From contig CAYGRZ010000004.1 of NCBI GenBank assembly GCA_964352425.1, positions 12,620 to 76,619 of the forward strand: a stretch of DNA of 64,000 nt, given 5' to 3'. Shown in pieces: positions 26,821-41,800 of this stretch. The first letter of the stretch is position 1; every line of letters begins with the position of its first letter. Under the pieces are notes generated by a model. It worked only from the letters and a program-made list of their open reading frames with translations. It was not told where the DNA came from and did not search any database. The translations under genes and the position numbers were made by a program. Source of the DNA: JAMWCX01 sp964352425 (GTDB lineage: Bacteria > Omnitrophota > Gorgyraeia > 2-01-FULL-45-10).

Positions 26821-29800
26821 CGTGGTCGTCGTGGTGGTGGACTGGCCCATCCTCGCGGTGAACTCGGCAATAAATTCCGGCTCATTCTCTATCCTCTCGA
26901 CGACGACCTGCGTCTTATTTCTGACGATCTTATTGATCTCATCGTCCGTTTTCGCCTGCCAGTTTTCGAGCAGGTCGCCGCAGGCAGCGGCAGAGCACTG
27001 CCCCGCAACCGTCTTCAGCTCGGGTATCATGCCGTATATGACGCCCGGTATCATGAATATATTATATTTTTTCTGCAGGTACAGGCTGAACATGAGCGTT
27101 TTATGATACCGCGCCGCGTCGCCGCAGATCGTGACCGGCAACCCCCGCTGCGCTGCCTCTTTCACAACGCCTTCGATGATCCCGAGTATCTGTTTGTCAT
27201 AATCATGGGCGGTGATCCCGCTCCTGTCCTTCTCCTTGACGCTCGCCGTCATGTCGTTCGAGCCGATACTCAGGAACCGTATCGGCACGAGCCCGTTATC
27301 GAGGATCAGCATGAGATTCTCGAACGTCAGGTTGCCGGCCTTGTCCATAACGAGGTCCCGGTGCTCGACCATGATGCCGATGGGCATCTCGTCCAGCAGC
27401 CTGACCACCTCCGCTTTCTCTTTGCGGGCACTTCTGAACATCTTGTGGTGCTGCGCGGCGAGTTCGTCCATGAACTGCTCGGTCTTTATCTCTTTCAGGA
27501 GGTCGCTGATGAAGACGATATCATCCATCGTCTTCACCATCGGGAACATCATCCTCAGGTTGTGATAGTCGGATAACATCTGGGCCCGCAGGATCGCGGT
27601 TATCTGCGTCTTCAGCGCCTCGCGGCCTGTCTTCGTCCTGTAGTAATCGAAGCTGTACGGCTTGCCATTCACGCCGGCCAGGCGCTCCGTATCGGGCAGG
27701 GCGGGGCATGCTTTATCATCCTGCTTGTCGAACGTCCTTATCGTGACGGTCTTGTTGGCGAGATTCGCCAGGCCCATATACAGCCGCTCCTGATGAGCAG
27801 CGTCAGGCGCCTGGCTTCTGCCGTACATAAATTCCGTCCTCGCCAGCGCATTGCCGTTCGCCCCGCTGCTATATGCCGTTCTCAGCGCGCCGAGAGCCCC
27901 TTCATCCTCGATGCCGAATTCACCCTTCTCGAGGTTGTAACCGACGTTGATGTTGGCATAGACCGGGGTTTCGACGCCGTCGAGGGTCCTGACCACCTCA
28001 TCCGGTTCTTTACTCTGTTTGGAGAGGTAGTAATCTTTGAGCGCCTTCGCCCTTGCTACCTTGACCGCCATCGCGGCGCCCTGATCGCTCGTCGCGGGTC
28101 CGGCATAGAAGTAGGCCTCGAAACCGGCCTCCGACACGTAGAAAGAGCAGGACGCGTTCGTGTGGGCGAGCTTTGCCAGGACGATCTTCGGCGGGCCCAG
28201 CAGCAGCGTCGCGCCCCGCGCCGTAGCGACGAGGGCGGCATGCTGCGAGGTCGAGCCGCCGGACGAGACGAATGCCTTGACTTTGTATTTCTCCGTGAGC
28301 GCGCGCAGGATAAGCTCGTCTTCGATGAGGCCCGCGGACACGACGACGATCTCCCTCTTCTCCTGCCTCGCCCTTTCCGCCACTTCGTCGATATCCTCGA
28401 GCCTGACCTCTTCGATATCGAGCTTGAGGCATATATTCTTCACGATCTCCTCGGCAAGCCGGCCCTCGTCGCTCCGCTTGCCTTGCGCATCCACAGGATA
28501 ATTTGCTTCGAGCCATTGCCACAGGGCGAAATGCGCGGTATGGCGGGCCGTCTTTATCGTTTCGCTGACACCGCGGAACATGCGCTCGGCGACCTGGGCG
28601 GCGGTTGTAGAGGGCGACATCTCCGCCATAGCCGCCGTGTGGCAGGCAAAATACTTGCCCTGTTCCGCCTCGACCCCGTCCTCGCTTATCACGTATCCTT
28701 CGTCAACGGCTTTTATGACGCGGATGATCCTGCTCTTCGTGTCAGGCCTGGCGAACACAGGCACCTTCAGGAGCATTTCACAGGCTTTCCTTACCTGGGC
28801 CGCTGCGCTGTCACTGCCGTTCTCGACCCTGACATTCTCCAGGATGTGGTCATACAGGGCGATCATCGCCTTGAACACTTCCGCCATCTCTCCCGTCGCC
28901 GTCTTGAGATCTTTCTCAACCCGGTAGACCTGCGGACGTATCCTGCTTATCAGGTGCGTCATCTCGTCGGCGGGTGATGTCCTGATGTGTTTGACCCGGT
29001 CGCCGACCTTGTACCCCGACTTCAGGCCATCGAGCGTGAGGCTGTCTTCAACATAGTTCAATATGATGCCGTTCCATACGCCGCCGGGCACACCGTTCGT
29101 CGCGCACTTATGTATGCCGCGCAGTTTTTCGTAACAGAGCCCGTACGCCTTATCGGACAGGGCCTTGGCGCCTTCAAGATTAACGGCGTTGGCCCTGCCA
29201 AGCAGCTCGGCCGCCGTCTCGGCGGAAAGCTCTTCCGCTACCGCAGGCGATTTCTGGAGCTGGAGCAATTCGATATACACGCCGTCGTAGATAAGGTCGA
29301 GCGTCCTGGCCCTTTCTATCCCGCGGTCGCCGACCATTGTTACAAATTCCTTATCGGCGCCGATCCTGTTCGGCGTGGCGATCAGGACCTGCGTCACCGG
29401 CACGTCGTGGGACGTGACCCTCTTCAGGTCATTCAGCGCAACGTGGGTAGCCGTCTGGCCGGCTTCTTTCGTCTTGCGTGCCAGCAGATACAGCTGCCAC
29501 AGCTCGAATATCTCGTTATACAACTTGCTCTTGTTCTTGGGATCGACGACGTGGTTTTCCGTGAACATCTCGGTCAGGCATTTCTGCACAAAATCGACAG
29601 GCATGGGCTCTAAGCCGCGCAGCTCATCGGGCAGCGTCTCTTTGAATACTTCATAGACATCGCGCTCTTCCCTTGCCCTGTCAAGCATCGCCTTCTCAAT
29701 GCCTTCGCGGCCTGTCGCTTCGCCGACAACGTCTTCGCCGACGGCCCTTGAGATGTAAGGAGCTGTCGCGCCTTCGGGAGGAGCCCCGACGGCGCCTTCC

Positions 29801-32800
29801 TGTCCGGCGGTGACCATGCCGAGCATCATGCCTGCCGCCGCTATATTCATGGAGCTGATCTCGTGCCCAAAGGCTATGGAGGCAAGCGTACCGATGCCGG
29901 CAAGGAGCATCATCTTCGTCGTAGCACTGAGGCTCTTGGACCTCTTTGTGAACCTTTCCACCACGCGGCTAACCCTGTCTTTAAGAGGCGCCGCTGCTGT
30001 AACGGCCTCTGCCGGAATAAACGACTGTTCGTTGATATCCACACCGACATCGAGATCGTTATTAAGCTTTTCGAGCAGGAGGTTGACATTATTCTCGTAC
30101 ACATTGCAGGACGGGCATTTATGTATGTCGAAATCTTTTCTGGCGCGCGTCGTCCCTACCAATATGTCATGGAGCCGCTTGCCGCCCGTGCTCAGATCAC
30201 CTATCTGGAAGATCCTGTCTTCGAATGTCGGCTGGGCAGTGAGACAGCACCTGTATACTTCGCCCCACGGGTTGATGACGATCTTGGTCAGGGTGGCCCA
30301 GCAATCCCTGGGCATCTTGACCGGCTTGGCCGATTTTACAAGGCCTCCGGCCAATACGTTGAAACGCTCGGCTATATCTATCCTCATATTCCCGAACTCC
30401 CCGAGCCTCTGCATCTTCCTTATCTTGAATATCATCTTGAGGAGCCCTTTCATCTCCTCCTCGCTGAAGTCTCCGATCTTTCCTATGATGTCGGCCCTTA
30501 TATCGAAGAAGTCCGCTCCCATGAGGTGTGCGAGCTTGATGGCCATGTAAAGCTCTTTATAATTCTGGGACATCGCGAGGAAGCTCACGCCGATGCTGAC
30601 GTCGCTCTTAGTCTTCCTCTTTATCTCCACCATACCTCTTATATTGCTCTTTATCCACTCGACATCCGAGCCGGGCCTGCGGTAGACCGCCTCATAGGTT
30701 TCCGGCGTGGCCGCGTTGAAGCTGACTCGGATCTGTTTTGCGTGAGTGACGACCTCCTGAGCCCTGGCGGTATCAAGGAACGTACCTTCGGTATATATGT
30801 AGACATTCAGCCCTTTCCCTGCGGCATACTGCACGACATCTACACTATCCTTATTTGTAAACGGCTCTCTGCCGCCGGAGAAATAGATGTCTCTCACGCC
30901 GTTTGCTGCAAAATCGTCTATCAGGGCGAAGAGCCTCTCCTTATCAATGGCGGGCTTGCCCTGCCTGTCGGCATAGTCCCGGCCCTGGCTATAGCAGAAG
31001 ATGCAATTGCTCGGACACTTCAGGCCAAGATGCAGCTCCACGATCTTCGGATATACCGGCTCACCATTAAGGATCTTCCTGACGTAATCCTCATCCTCCA
31101 TGAGCAGCCGCGCTATCTTGATAAAGGTGGCGTTCGGCGACTCCATGGCGAGCATCTCCTGCATGAACTGGCTCGACTTCACTATCTTATACAGCTCCTT
31201 CAGGTCGCCTATATCGAGCCCTGTCTTTTTCATCACCTCATGGGAGGAGCTATACGGATAGAGCAACAACTCCCGCAATAGCCGCAGGAGCGGGATCCTC
31301 AGCCTGTCTCTCACCTCTATCCCATCCGCCTTCAATGCCTCCATGGCAAGTTCAAGTGCCTTATTATCCTGCGTTATGTCGACACGGGCATCCTTCAGCC
31401 GGCGTGCGAGGTTGCCGACAGGCTCATATAGCGAATGTATGTAGTCTTCGAGGTAAGTGGATGACCTGCTGATGCCGTAATCCCGGGCATACTGCAGCAC
31501 CTTGTGGAATTTGAAATCATCCAGGTCATCGCTGTTTTTGAGAGCACTGAGTATATTGTCCTGTGTCTTTTGCGGGAATGCGAGGAACAGCTCTACTTCT
31601 TTGGAGGTGATATACATCTCTTCTTCCATGGGAGAAAGAGGCGGCGCGTTCGTCGGCATGCTGCGGAGCCTGGCGTGCATGAGCTCATGGATAAATTCCA
31701 TGAATAAGAGCTCGTTATTCGCCGCCAATGAGTCGACATCGAGCGTTATACTATCAGCACCTTCCGTGAAATGCATGAGGCGGTCGTTCCCCTCGACGAT
31801 CCGGATAGATTTTTCTTTCATGAGCGCCTTTCTCTTTATGGCTGCGGCATCTCCGCTTCCCATTTCCAGGAGCTCCTCTACCTTTTCCCTGGCGGATTCG
31901 CTTAAATCATGGAGCGTGATAACTCTCTGCAGCAATGCTTCCAGAGCCGCCTTCATGCCGTTATCTATACCTTTGTAATTCTCGACCTGTCCATCGATGA
32001 TGGTGGCCCAGGCCAGGTCGTGCCTGCCGCCGAGGACACCTGCCTTCATCGCTATGGGCGACGGCGCGAGTGCAGCGGGGGCCGCCGGAGCCGCAGCCGG
32101 CGCAGGAAGATCTAACAATCGCTCTAAGCCTGTCGCGCCGCTCTTTGTTACGACCGCCTGCCTTTTCGCGATATCCAAGTCGGGCCAGTATTTTTCAAAA
32201 AACCGCCGCGGGCCGGCAGCTTCCAGGACCTCCATTATTCTGTTGATACGCTCCAGTTTTACGGCATCGACCTGTCCGGCCAGAAGGCCGCCCTTCTGCC
32301 GTTTAACTATTTCATTCAGTACCCGCACCCTGGCGAATTCATTCAGCTGATCCCATGCGCCCTTCCATTCCGTCTCGGTCCACGCCTTTATTTTCTTATG
32401 CTGCAGTTCTATTTCGGAGAGATCCATCATCTTCATCGCATCAGCGACCTCGTTGCGCAGATCCTGCTTATCGGTACCGGCCAGGTCCAGTTCTGTGAGA
32501 TAAAGTATATAGAGCCTTAACGCGTGCCTGTCCTTATTGTATATCGTCTCATTTTTTGTAAGCTCTTTTATCTTTTGTATGGCCGCGCCGTCCGACAGCG
32601 CCGCTTTCCCCATCACCGTACCCGTCTCTTTCATCCAGGCGTTCAGTTCGTGTATCATGAACTGGAAAGGCTGGGTCCTGTGCTCCCTGGTCCCGCCGTA
32701 CTTCGCCGTATACCAGGCGGCATATGGCCCGAATACCCATGACAGGATAAATATCGGGAAGCCCTTGAAGACAAAAGCCGGGTCAAATATTCTGAAAAGG

Positions 32801-35800
32801 AAATAGTCGCTCGGGAAGAATACCCCCACAAGGACAAGGACAAGCAGCGTGATCCCGGCTATCGGCGCCCATTTAAACTCTTTATACGCCTGCCAGACAG
32901 TCATTCCCTTTTCCAGTCTGGCCTCGACTGCTGTAAGCGTATCCCACCTGAATTCTCTTCCTTGTATGACAGCCTTTGTAGATTTTTTAAGATCGAGAGG
33001 GCCGTATATCAGGTTCATCATCATGATCGAGGTATGCAGGAAGGTCTCGACAGCTAGGCGCTTTGTCGTCAGATAGACCTTATTCACCATGCCAAAAAAG
33101 TCTTTGACAAATAAGGCCGGTCCTGATGCGGCGCGTGCCATGGCGTGTTGTAACATACCCGCAAGCGTCGCGATCCCGACGTAGATTATAGTATATGCAC
33201 AGATACCGAAGTTGTGCTTAAGCAGGTCTTCCGTAAGGTAAGCCGCTGACGGCACACTCCTTAAACATAGCTCGATATACGGCGTGGCGGCCCAGAACAT
33301 GGCCACCAATCCGGCGGGCATACCGATCTTAACCGGTATCTCCGTCCACTTCATGCCGACGCTAATAAGTTTCTTGACCGGATTCCGCAAGATCACGATG
33401 AGCAATACTACGACTGCCGCCCAGACCGCCAATGCCGGTGCCGCTATTATTATCTTCGGCAAGGCGACCAATAACGCCACGGACGCGAGACCGCCCGCTA
33501 CGTTTGCCCAGGTCTTCAGGCTCCGGGGGCCTCTTTCGAACGTCTCTCGCAGTATAGGACTGCCTTTCTGGCCTATCAGTATGAGCATCACGATCGCGAA
33601 GAGGTCGCGTGCTGTGACCGGATGAGTTCCGGTAAGGACAGCGGGAATCTGTGTAGCAATCAATCCTAAGACGACGAGCCATATTGTAAAGACCGGAGTG
33701 GACAGCATCCCCCGTATTATGCCTGAAATGTGGTGTTCCGATTCAAGGTTCACGTTTGCGCTTCCCAGTACCGATTCTCGTATCTGTTTTTTCGCGGCGA
33801 TCATAGCCTCTATGCCATGGCCCTGAGCATACGCGAACATGGCTTTTGCCGCGTTCCATTCCCTGCGCAGCGCCTCGACATCGCCCGGCACCCACCGCCT
33901 CATCCTTATGATCATTGAGGAGAAACTGGTCACCGTCTCTTCGAGTATATATATCGGCGCTAAGAGCGTCCCTACAAGATATGCGGTCGCCGTCCACATC
34001 GCCTCCCAGAAATCATGGCTTCTGACCGTCCAGGGAAGGACCTGCTTCTTGATAACATCGTTCAGATACTTTGGACCGTAAAACGTCATCTTGCCGACTG
34101 CCGAGCCCTTGCCGAAGATCCAGAAAAAGACAAGGGAGATATAACTGAGCATGCTCTGCGCCCAGCTCTGCAGCCGTGCGAACAGGGACTTACCGATATT
34201 GGGGTATTGTATCTGCGGCTGGTACATCCCCCAAAGCTCCTTGCCCAATATGTCATACGCGGCCCTGCTGCCTATCCGCTTGGCCACTCCCGAGATGACC
34301 TCATTCTTATTATCTATCTCTATCGGTAACTGTATATATATATCCGGTTCCACCTCATTACCCAGCATATCTTTGGCATACACGTATCCGGCGTCTCTCT
34401 TCACTAAAATATAGGTCCCGACCCGCGCTATCCTGTTCTTGCCGTTATCTATCGCCCACCCCTCTTCATCGATATCAAAACCGTCTTTTTGCTGTAAGGT
34501 CCTCTCGACAATGAGATCGCCCGTCTTCTCATCGACCGCGACCTCTCCGGCGCCGAATGTCCCGTTCATATTTATGACAGGATCGCCGGCGTCAACGGCT
34601 ATCCTGCGTAAATTATTATCTTCATCTAAAACGAATTCGCCGCTGGCTGCCAGCTCCCCGTCCGTAGTCTTCAGATGAGCATTCCCGTAGCCGTCAAAAT
34701 AGACATCGTCATATTGCGCGAGGAGCCTTCGCGTCCTGTAGATGCCGTTGTTGTCCTTGGCGAATGTTCCGTATCTGGCAAGCCGCTGCGATTGTTTCAG
34801 GGCCTCCGTCTTCTGGTCCAGTATAATGTTATCCTGCACAACGCTCGTGATGCCATCCTTAGCGAGATCCCACCTTCTCAGGGGTTCCTTATCATACCGT
34901 GACACGCTGCCATCCATGGGATACTGTAGAAGTTCTCCGCCTTTTATTACAAACCCGTCTTTTTCATTTGCAAGATAGCCGTCCTCGACCTCTCTCAACC
35001 TCAATGCGCTCGTGTCTGCTATTAACATTCCGCCTGCGTCCCTGGTGAGCGAATGAGCGCGATCGGCTATAAAGTAAGTGGTCTCCCTGCCGGTCTTGCC
35101 GAGCCCAAGCTCAAAGAAGTCGGTTATGGCGCCCTCGCGCGCGTATAACTTTGCCTCTTGCTTGGTTATCCCTCCTGCGTACAGGTCGCCTTTCAGGTCT
35201 TTCTTCCATGTCCCGTATTTTGCGAGTATACGGCCGCTTGCAGTATGTATGGCATCTCCTGTGGCCTTCTCTACGTGCCATGAGCCGGCCAGGGCTTTCA
35301 ACCCCTCGTCCACGATCAGGTTGCCATCCGCATCCGCAGACCACCACCCGACGGGAACGAGGACATCGCCCGTAATTGTAACGGCGTTGCCTGTTTCAGG
35401 ATCACGCTTCCATTCGCCTTCTTTTGCCCTTGTCTTTACAAAGGCTCCGCCCCTCTCTGTAATGACGCCGTTGGCGTCCAGCGTATCTATGAATGTCTCC
35501 AAGTTCTCCGGAATGATCGGCCTCTGCCCGTCGAACTCGGCCGCGCGGGTCAGGAGATATTCGCCGCCATATTCGTTTACAGCGGGGGTAATCTTGCCGT
35601 CCGCGCCTAATATATATTTCTTATATGCTACACCTTGATCGATATGCCCTATCTCATCTATCGACGCGAAATATGCCCCTGTCGCGGCATCCAACAGCTT
35701 GCCGTCTTTCGTCAATATCAGCGTATGCCGTATCGCGCCGCTTTTATCCTTCAGATAGATATGCTGGTCATATATAGTGGCGACCCTGTCCGGCAGCTCC

Positions 35801-38800
35801 TGGCCGTCCTTTCCCTTGGCCCTCTGCGTACTGTCATTCCTGTCCCTGAGCAGGCCTGACTTGGGAAGCTCGTCATACATATCCTTTGTCGCGATAAGTT
35901 TTCCCGTCGCGTCATCATAGATGTCCCCCTTAAGGAGCCTGTAACGGCGGGCCGGATTATCCGCGTCAATATAGTATACCTCTGACTCGGCGCTGACCTG
36001 CCACTCACGGTCATCTATCTTGATCGTGCGCCTTTCTATAGCATACTCGCCCTTAAGTAGCTCCACCGCAAAGTCTGTTACCAGCTCAAACCCTTCATTC
36101 TCTTCATCATATACGGGACTGCGCGTGTATGTGCCGCGCGGGAACCTCTTCACTTCGGTAGTCTTGCTGGTGTCGCTGTATACGATCGCCTCTCCGGTCA
36201 CGCCGTCTATGGTATATGTTCCCGGCTCTGCCAGGATACCCTGCCTGAGAGTGCCGGAGGCGTCTTCCGCTACTGTGATCTTAGGCCTGTCATCATCCAG
36301 TCTTGTGACATAGAGATGCGGGTGGGTCCAGCACTCCAACATCCACTCAAAATCCGACCTGTAAGAGCCGGGCTTCATCATATGCGTCGGATTATACACG
36401 TGTTTCTGGAAATTTCTGTGCGCATAGGTAACCTTGTCGCGGCCCCACAGCCTTCTCGCATTTAATATCTGGGCTATCTCTTCCATTATAAGCCCGGCTT
36501 CCTTCAGCGCCGTATCGCTGTGCATCCATGCGCCGAGATTATCCTGCTCATCAGGAACAAATTTATTGCCGGCTGAATCCTCATAGAGATATTTCGCCTT
36601 GTCCGCGCCGACCCTCTCCATCTTCACGCTGTTTATCATGGAATCAAACAATGTTTTCGCGATAAGTTTTACGTCAAGCGGCCCTTCCTGGCGGCCGATG
36701 TCATAGATGACGGCCTTATATTTTTTGGCTATCCTCTGCGTCTTTTCGACAAGTTTATATTTTGGCAGGTCCCACGGCGCTCTTTCCTTAAATAGGCCTA
36801 CCATGTTGCCTAGGAATAATGCGCCATTTGCCACTGTAAGGGTACCGATGGCGACAAATAGCTCTGCCATGCAGTAATTGCAATAGGTATACAGGACCGC
36901 TGCCACGGCTATAATGCCGAGCAGGGACGTGTCCGCGTTTATGGTGCTTAATGCGTAAATAGCCGTAACTGAGGTGGCGGCCGTGGTTATCGCCAGTTTC
37001 GCCAGGCGCGCGAAGAAGGTGTGGGTCAGCTCTCTCTGATTGCCTCTTCCTGTAATGGCTGTGGCCGCCAATTTCAAGGTATCCCGTCCGAAATCGACCG
37101 CGGCGGATATAGTGATATATACCAGGATGCCGGACGCAAGCGCCATTAATGTATAATTTAATCCCGGGATCCCCGATATATAAATACACGAGAAGACCGC
37201 CAGGGGGACCGCCCACTTTATGACAGGCCGTATAGGAGGCTTTGTCGCTTTATCGATAAAATAATTCCACCACACCAATACTGGCGCGAGCAGTATGAAG
37301 AGCCAGCTTGAATATGTACCCAGCACCGTAAAGTGGGTTATGTCATTAAAGTGGTAGAGCGTAAGCCCGGTAAGCACCAATTTTGAGATAAATACCATAG
37401 CGCGGAAAAGCCCCATCAACGCTTCGATCGTTACGGCTCCTGCCTGGCCGGAGGTGTCTTTCGGGGCCGCGGCAGGCTTCGCGCCGGCTACCGGCGGCGT
37501 GGGCGCCGCGGGAGCTGTACCAGGCGCCGGTACGTTGGCGTTGGGTCCGTATAATATCTTCTTATTTTTACGGATCTCTCTGCGGTGGCGGTAGAGGGCT
37601 ATCTTGTAGAATCCCATAATGCTAAGGATAGAGATAAGCATATAGGTAAGGCCGGCTATAAGCTTGTGCTTCGGTTCCGGCGCTATTTTCCCCAATTCCA
37701 TTTCAATGATGCTCCGGATGACTTTCTGCAGCCGCGCATCCTGATCTGCGGAAAAAGCGCGAACAGCGCGGGGCCGAATTATCGCCGTGTCGCCCTTTCC
37801 TTCTTTGACATAGTCTATCTTTACAAGGCCCCGGCTTATGATCCTGTCTTTGATCCGCGCTGTCATCTTCTCTCTGTCCCTACGCGACATCCCTTCGATC
37901 TTCTCCTGAGCTTCAAGAGATAGCTTTACGTCAGACAGCGGGTCTTTGCCTTTGAATACGTTATCGTCCAGATAATTCTTTAACGTCTCATGCAGTGACA
38001 GGAGGCGATCATTCTGAAAATCGTTCCAGGTGACATCCATGGGCGCCTTGACATCCTGTATCAATAATTTCTCCCGAGGAGAACCGGTTTTTATGCCCAG
38101 GGCCTTGAGCTCCATGATGCCTATGACCTTATCCTTATCAAACCCGTCTTTATCGAGCACGGCCAATATCTCAAGATCCCCCCTTTCGATACGTATCTTT
38201 TCGAGCCTTCCGAGCATCGTCGGGTCCTTGATACTCTGGCTGATCGCGGCATTGGCTTCCTTCACCTCTATGAGCCTGTTAACAAGCTTCACGAAATTTG
38301 CGGGGTGTATATTCCTTGCTTTAAGTTTCTGCGAGATCTCTCGTATGATGCTATCGCGGTCCTTTTCGAATTTCCCGAGCTCGATCCTGCCATCCTCGAA
38401 CTGGGAAGCCACGATCTTCTGTATCTTGTCCGCCTCTATGTCAACTATCTCTGCTTCCGGCGGTTCGATGATATTTGTGTTGAGAGAAAGGCCGATGATA
38501 TAGAAAAGATCTTCCCGGGTCTTTTTATCCAGCGTGTACTTTTCGCTCGCCAGCTTATCCGTCATCTCCTTAACCATTTTTATGGTCCTGCTCACGGGCA
38601 GGTCCATGCCCTGAAGATCTTCCACCGTAAGCGTATCGGCCCTCCTGCCGAAAACCTCGTAGTAGTCGGTTCCCGGCGCTTTCATCGGCACCGGCATGAT
38701 GCCGTTATATATCATGTGGCTGACGAGTATTTCCAGGGCGTCCTCATTAAGCGTTACGCCCAGTTTTTCCATCTCCCCTTTCAGGTATATGCCGTAGAGC

Positions 38801-41800
38801 AATTGCACCCTGATATAGTCGATCGGCCATCCGTCCATATCTATTTGCGTGACGTAATACTTTAACTTTTTCTCCATGGGAGGCGTCAGTTTGCTCTTAC
38901 TGTAAATATTCTTTAACAGCTCCCGCACCTCGAGCGGATGGACAAACGTCTTGGTCAGGTAGTCGCTGGCTGTCATGCCGCTTAAATATATCTGCCTCTG
39001 GATATCCCATATACTGTTTTCATCCGCGGGATCTATCCTCTTCTCAGGCGGCAGTTGCTCGTTAATGCCGGGCAGCACCGCTTCAATATCTTCCCTTATG
39101 GCAGCCAGATCCTGATCCTTGAGCGCCTTGTCGGCTGTCCGCGTCTTGTAAGCGGAAATTTTTCCCTGCCGCTCATCCTTAACCGGTTCGCGGAGATCGA
39201 TCCACTTATCGATCTGCTGTTTGTTGGCTATGGTCCATTCTTTATTTCTTTCGCTCAGTTTAAGGTTGATGTTCCTGATGATATCCGGGAATATCATCGA
39301 GTCCAGGGACTTGACATCACCGGCTATCTTTTCCCCGGGTACATCCTGTGTCTTCAGCAGCATATAGGTTATCTGCTTATGAAAACTGCCCAATTTTTCA
39401 ATGGCCTCGGCCCTGGCTTTTCTCATATAGCCGGGCCTGGTCTCCGTGATGGCCTTCAGTTGCTCCATATGCTCATTGTAACGCTGGATATCTATATCGC
39501 TGAACTGATCCTGGTCGTTAAAGAGGTCATTCCTCTCCTCTTCGATCGACGGGCCGAGGTTCGTGTAATATTGTCTCTGGGACTGGAACTCTATATTGAT
39601 CCTCCTCTGCATCTTATCTCTCTGGGTCATCACGCCGGTCTCGCTTTGAGCCATCTCCCGTATAGTGTTTCTCAGCATCTTCTGCCCGAGATAATAACCA
39701 AGCGGTGAATTATTGGCCCATTCCTGGATAAGCGAGGCATCATAGAAGTCGCGCCGGATCCTTGCCGTTTCCCGCTCCTCGCCTTTTCCTGCCTCATCCA
39801 GCTCCATGAACGTGCCGGTTATCTGGCCGTAACTTAAACGGGGAACGCCGTTGGGGTCTGTCTGGTTCTTGACCATCGCCTCTTCTTCTCTCTTTATGAG
39901 GGCTTCAAACCGTATATATTTTGCTATCTTATTCCTGATGAACCAGTCCCCGGTCTCCTTGCGCTCCGGCTGGCTCAGGTTCTTGAACCGCGGTTGTGAA
40001 AGATATTTCTCCTTTGCATCCTGCAGATAATTCCCGAACCTGATGGCCGCCTGCAGGAATCCCAGCTCGCCTATCTCTATCTCCTGGCCGCTCGCCCTGG
40101 ATATCGCTTTGAGATAAACGGCATTCACCAGCTCTCCCTTCGCCTCCGCCATCTTTTCCTTCATCAGATCAGCCGGCTCCTTCCCCTGCTTGGCGGCAAG
40201 AGCCTGCATCTTCTTATACATTATCTGCGCTCCGGAGGTCGCCAGAGTATCCTTGACTTTTTCCCGGTACGTGTCCAGGCTATAGAACAACCGTGCGTTA
40301 TACACCGCCTTGACAAGGCCTTCCCATTCTTCTCTCTGGGTGGACACCGGGCTAAAGATATTTTTTATCCGCTGCCGCATCCTCGGGAAGAACCATTCTT
40401 TAGCGAACGGAGAGGCCGCTTTTTCCGCGAGCCTTAATTTTTCTCCGAGGGCCTTCTCCCGATCGGCTACCGCATCCCGCAGCCGCTCTCTGAGCTTGAG
40501 TTCTTCTTTCCTGGCATTAGCCGCCTTCTTCCTAACCTCATCGAACTTTTTTAACAGGCTGTCGGCCTTTATAAACGAGCTCTCGAGCGGTTCCTCCTTC
40601 GCGAACTCCTCTATGTCTGCATCGTTGTCCCGCAAGTCGGCCGCGAGCTCCTCAAGCTCCCGGATCAGATTGAATTCCGCCATCCCCCGCATCTTCGGGT
40701 CACTGCGATATGCGTCCGTCAATTCCTTGATGTCCGATAATATCTGGCGTAACTTTGCGGGCTTTTCTTTGGTGAATCTCTCCTGCTGGTACACGTCGTT
40801 CGCTTTCGCCACTTTTTCTATGCTGCCGCGCAGGGCCTCCCATGCGATGAATTTCGGATCTTTTACGGACTTCCGCAATTTCTGTATCTTGCCGTCCAGG
40901 ACACCCGCCTTCTCCAAAGCGATGAATAGATCATTAAAAGTTTTTTTGTCATCCATGCCCTCGACCTGCTTGAGGCGCTTCTTTATGCTGTCTACGGCCG
41001 CTATATATCCGTTTTGTTCAAAATATATCAATGTATACACGTTGGTGATATCGCGGATCGCCTTTCCAACGGTGCCGGTATAATTCCCGGTGACCGCCAG
41101 CATCTGCTTGACGTTATCCTGCCATATGCTGAGATCTGCGGGGTCCGCCATCCTCCCTGTCAGAATCTTATATTTTTCGTCATCCGGCAGGTCTTTCTCG
41201 GCGGGGCTTACATATATGAAATTCAGCAGCACCTGAGCCCAGTTTGCCACTTCTTCGCCGTTGAGCGGCCTCCAATGATGTTTCGCAAGCGCGTCAACGA
41301 TAAATTCGGCGGAGAGCCTCTTCTCAATCGTAGCGGCGTCCGTTACGCCTTCGTCGTAGAAGTTGTCTACCCGTGAATTTATTACGCCCTGGCGGTGGAC
41401 CAGATAGAAATCCTTCCTGAACGCCTCCATGTAGCTGCTCACCGTCCGGGGATCAAGGGCCACGCCATATCTATCCGCCTTCTTCTCCAGCTCCTTGATC
41501 TTCTTGTCGACCTCATGGTCCCTCACCATCTCAAAATCGGTTCCCTTCCTGGAGATGGCAACGACCCTTTTATCGGCGAGGTCCGACACAAGCTCCCGCA
41601 GGTTCAGTTTAACCGCTATATCTTTCAGGGGGACGGGCTTTCGAATGCCGGACAGTCTCCTGTAATTATCATCGACTATGAACGGATCGGCTACGGACGA
41701 AAGATATCCGTCCCTGTAGATATCGGCAAATTCTTCCTCCGCGCGGTCCCGTATCAGCTTCTTCTCCTCTTCGGGGAGTGCCGCGCCGAATGCCGCTTCT

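Noticed and set aside
29863..31281. Plus-strand open frame of 472 codons opposite the radical SAM region
   Set aside because: It mirrors the radical SAM and flanking coding sequence; no motif of its own and an unrealistic composition.
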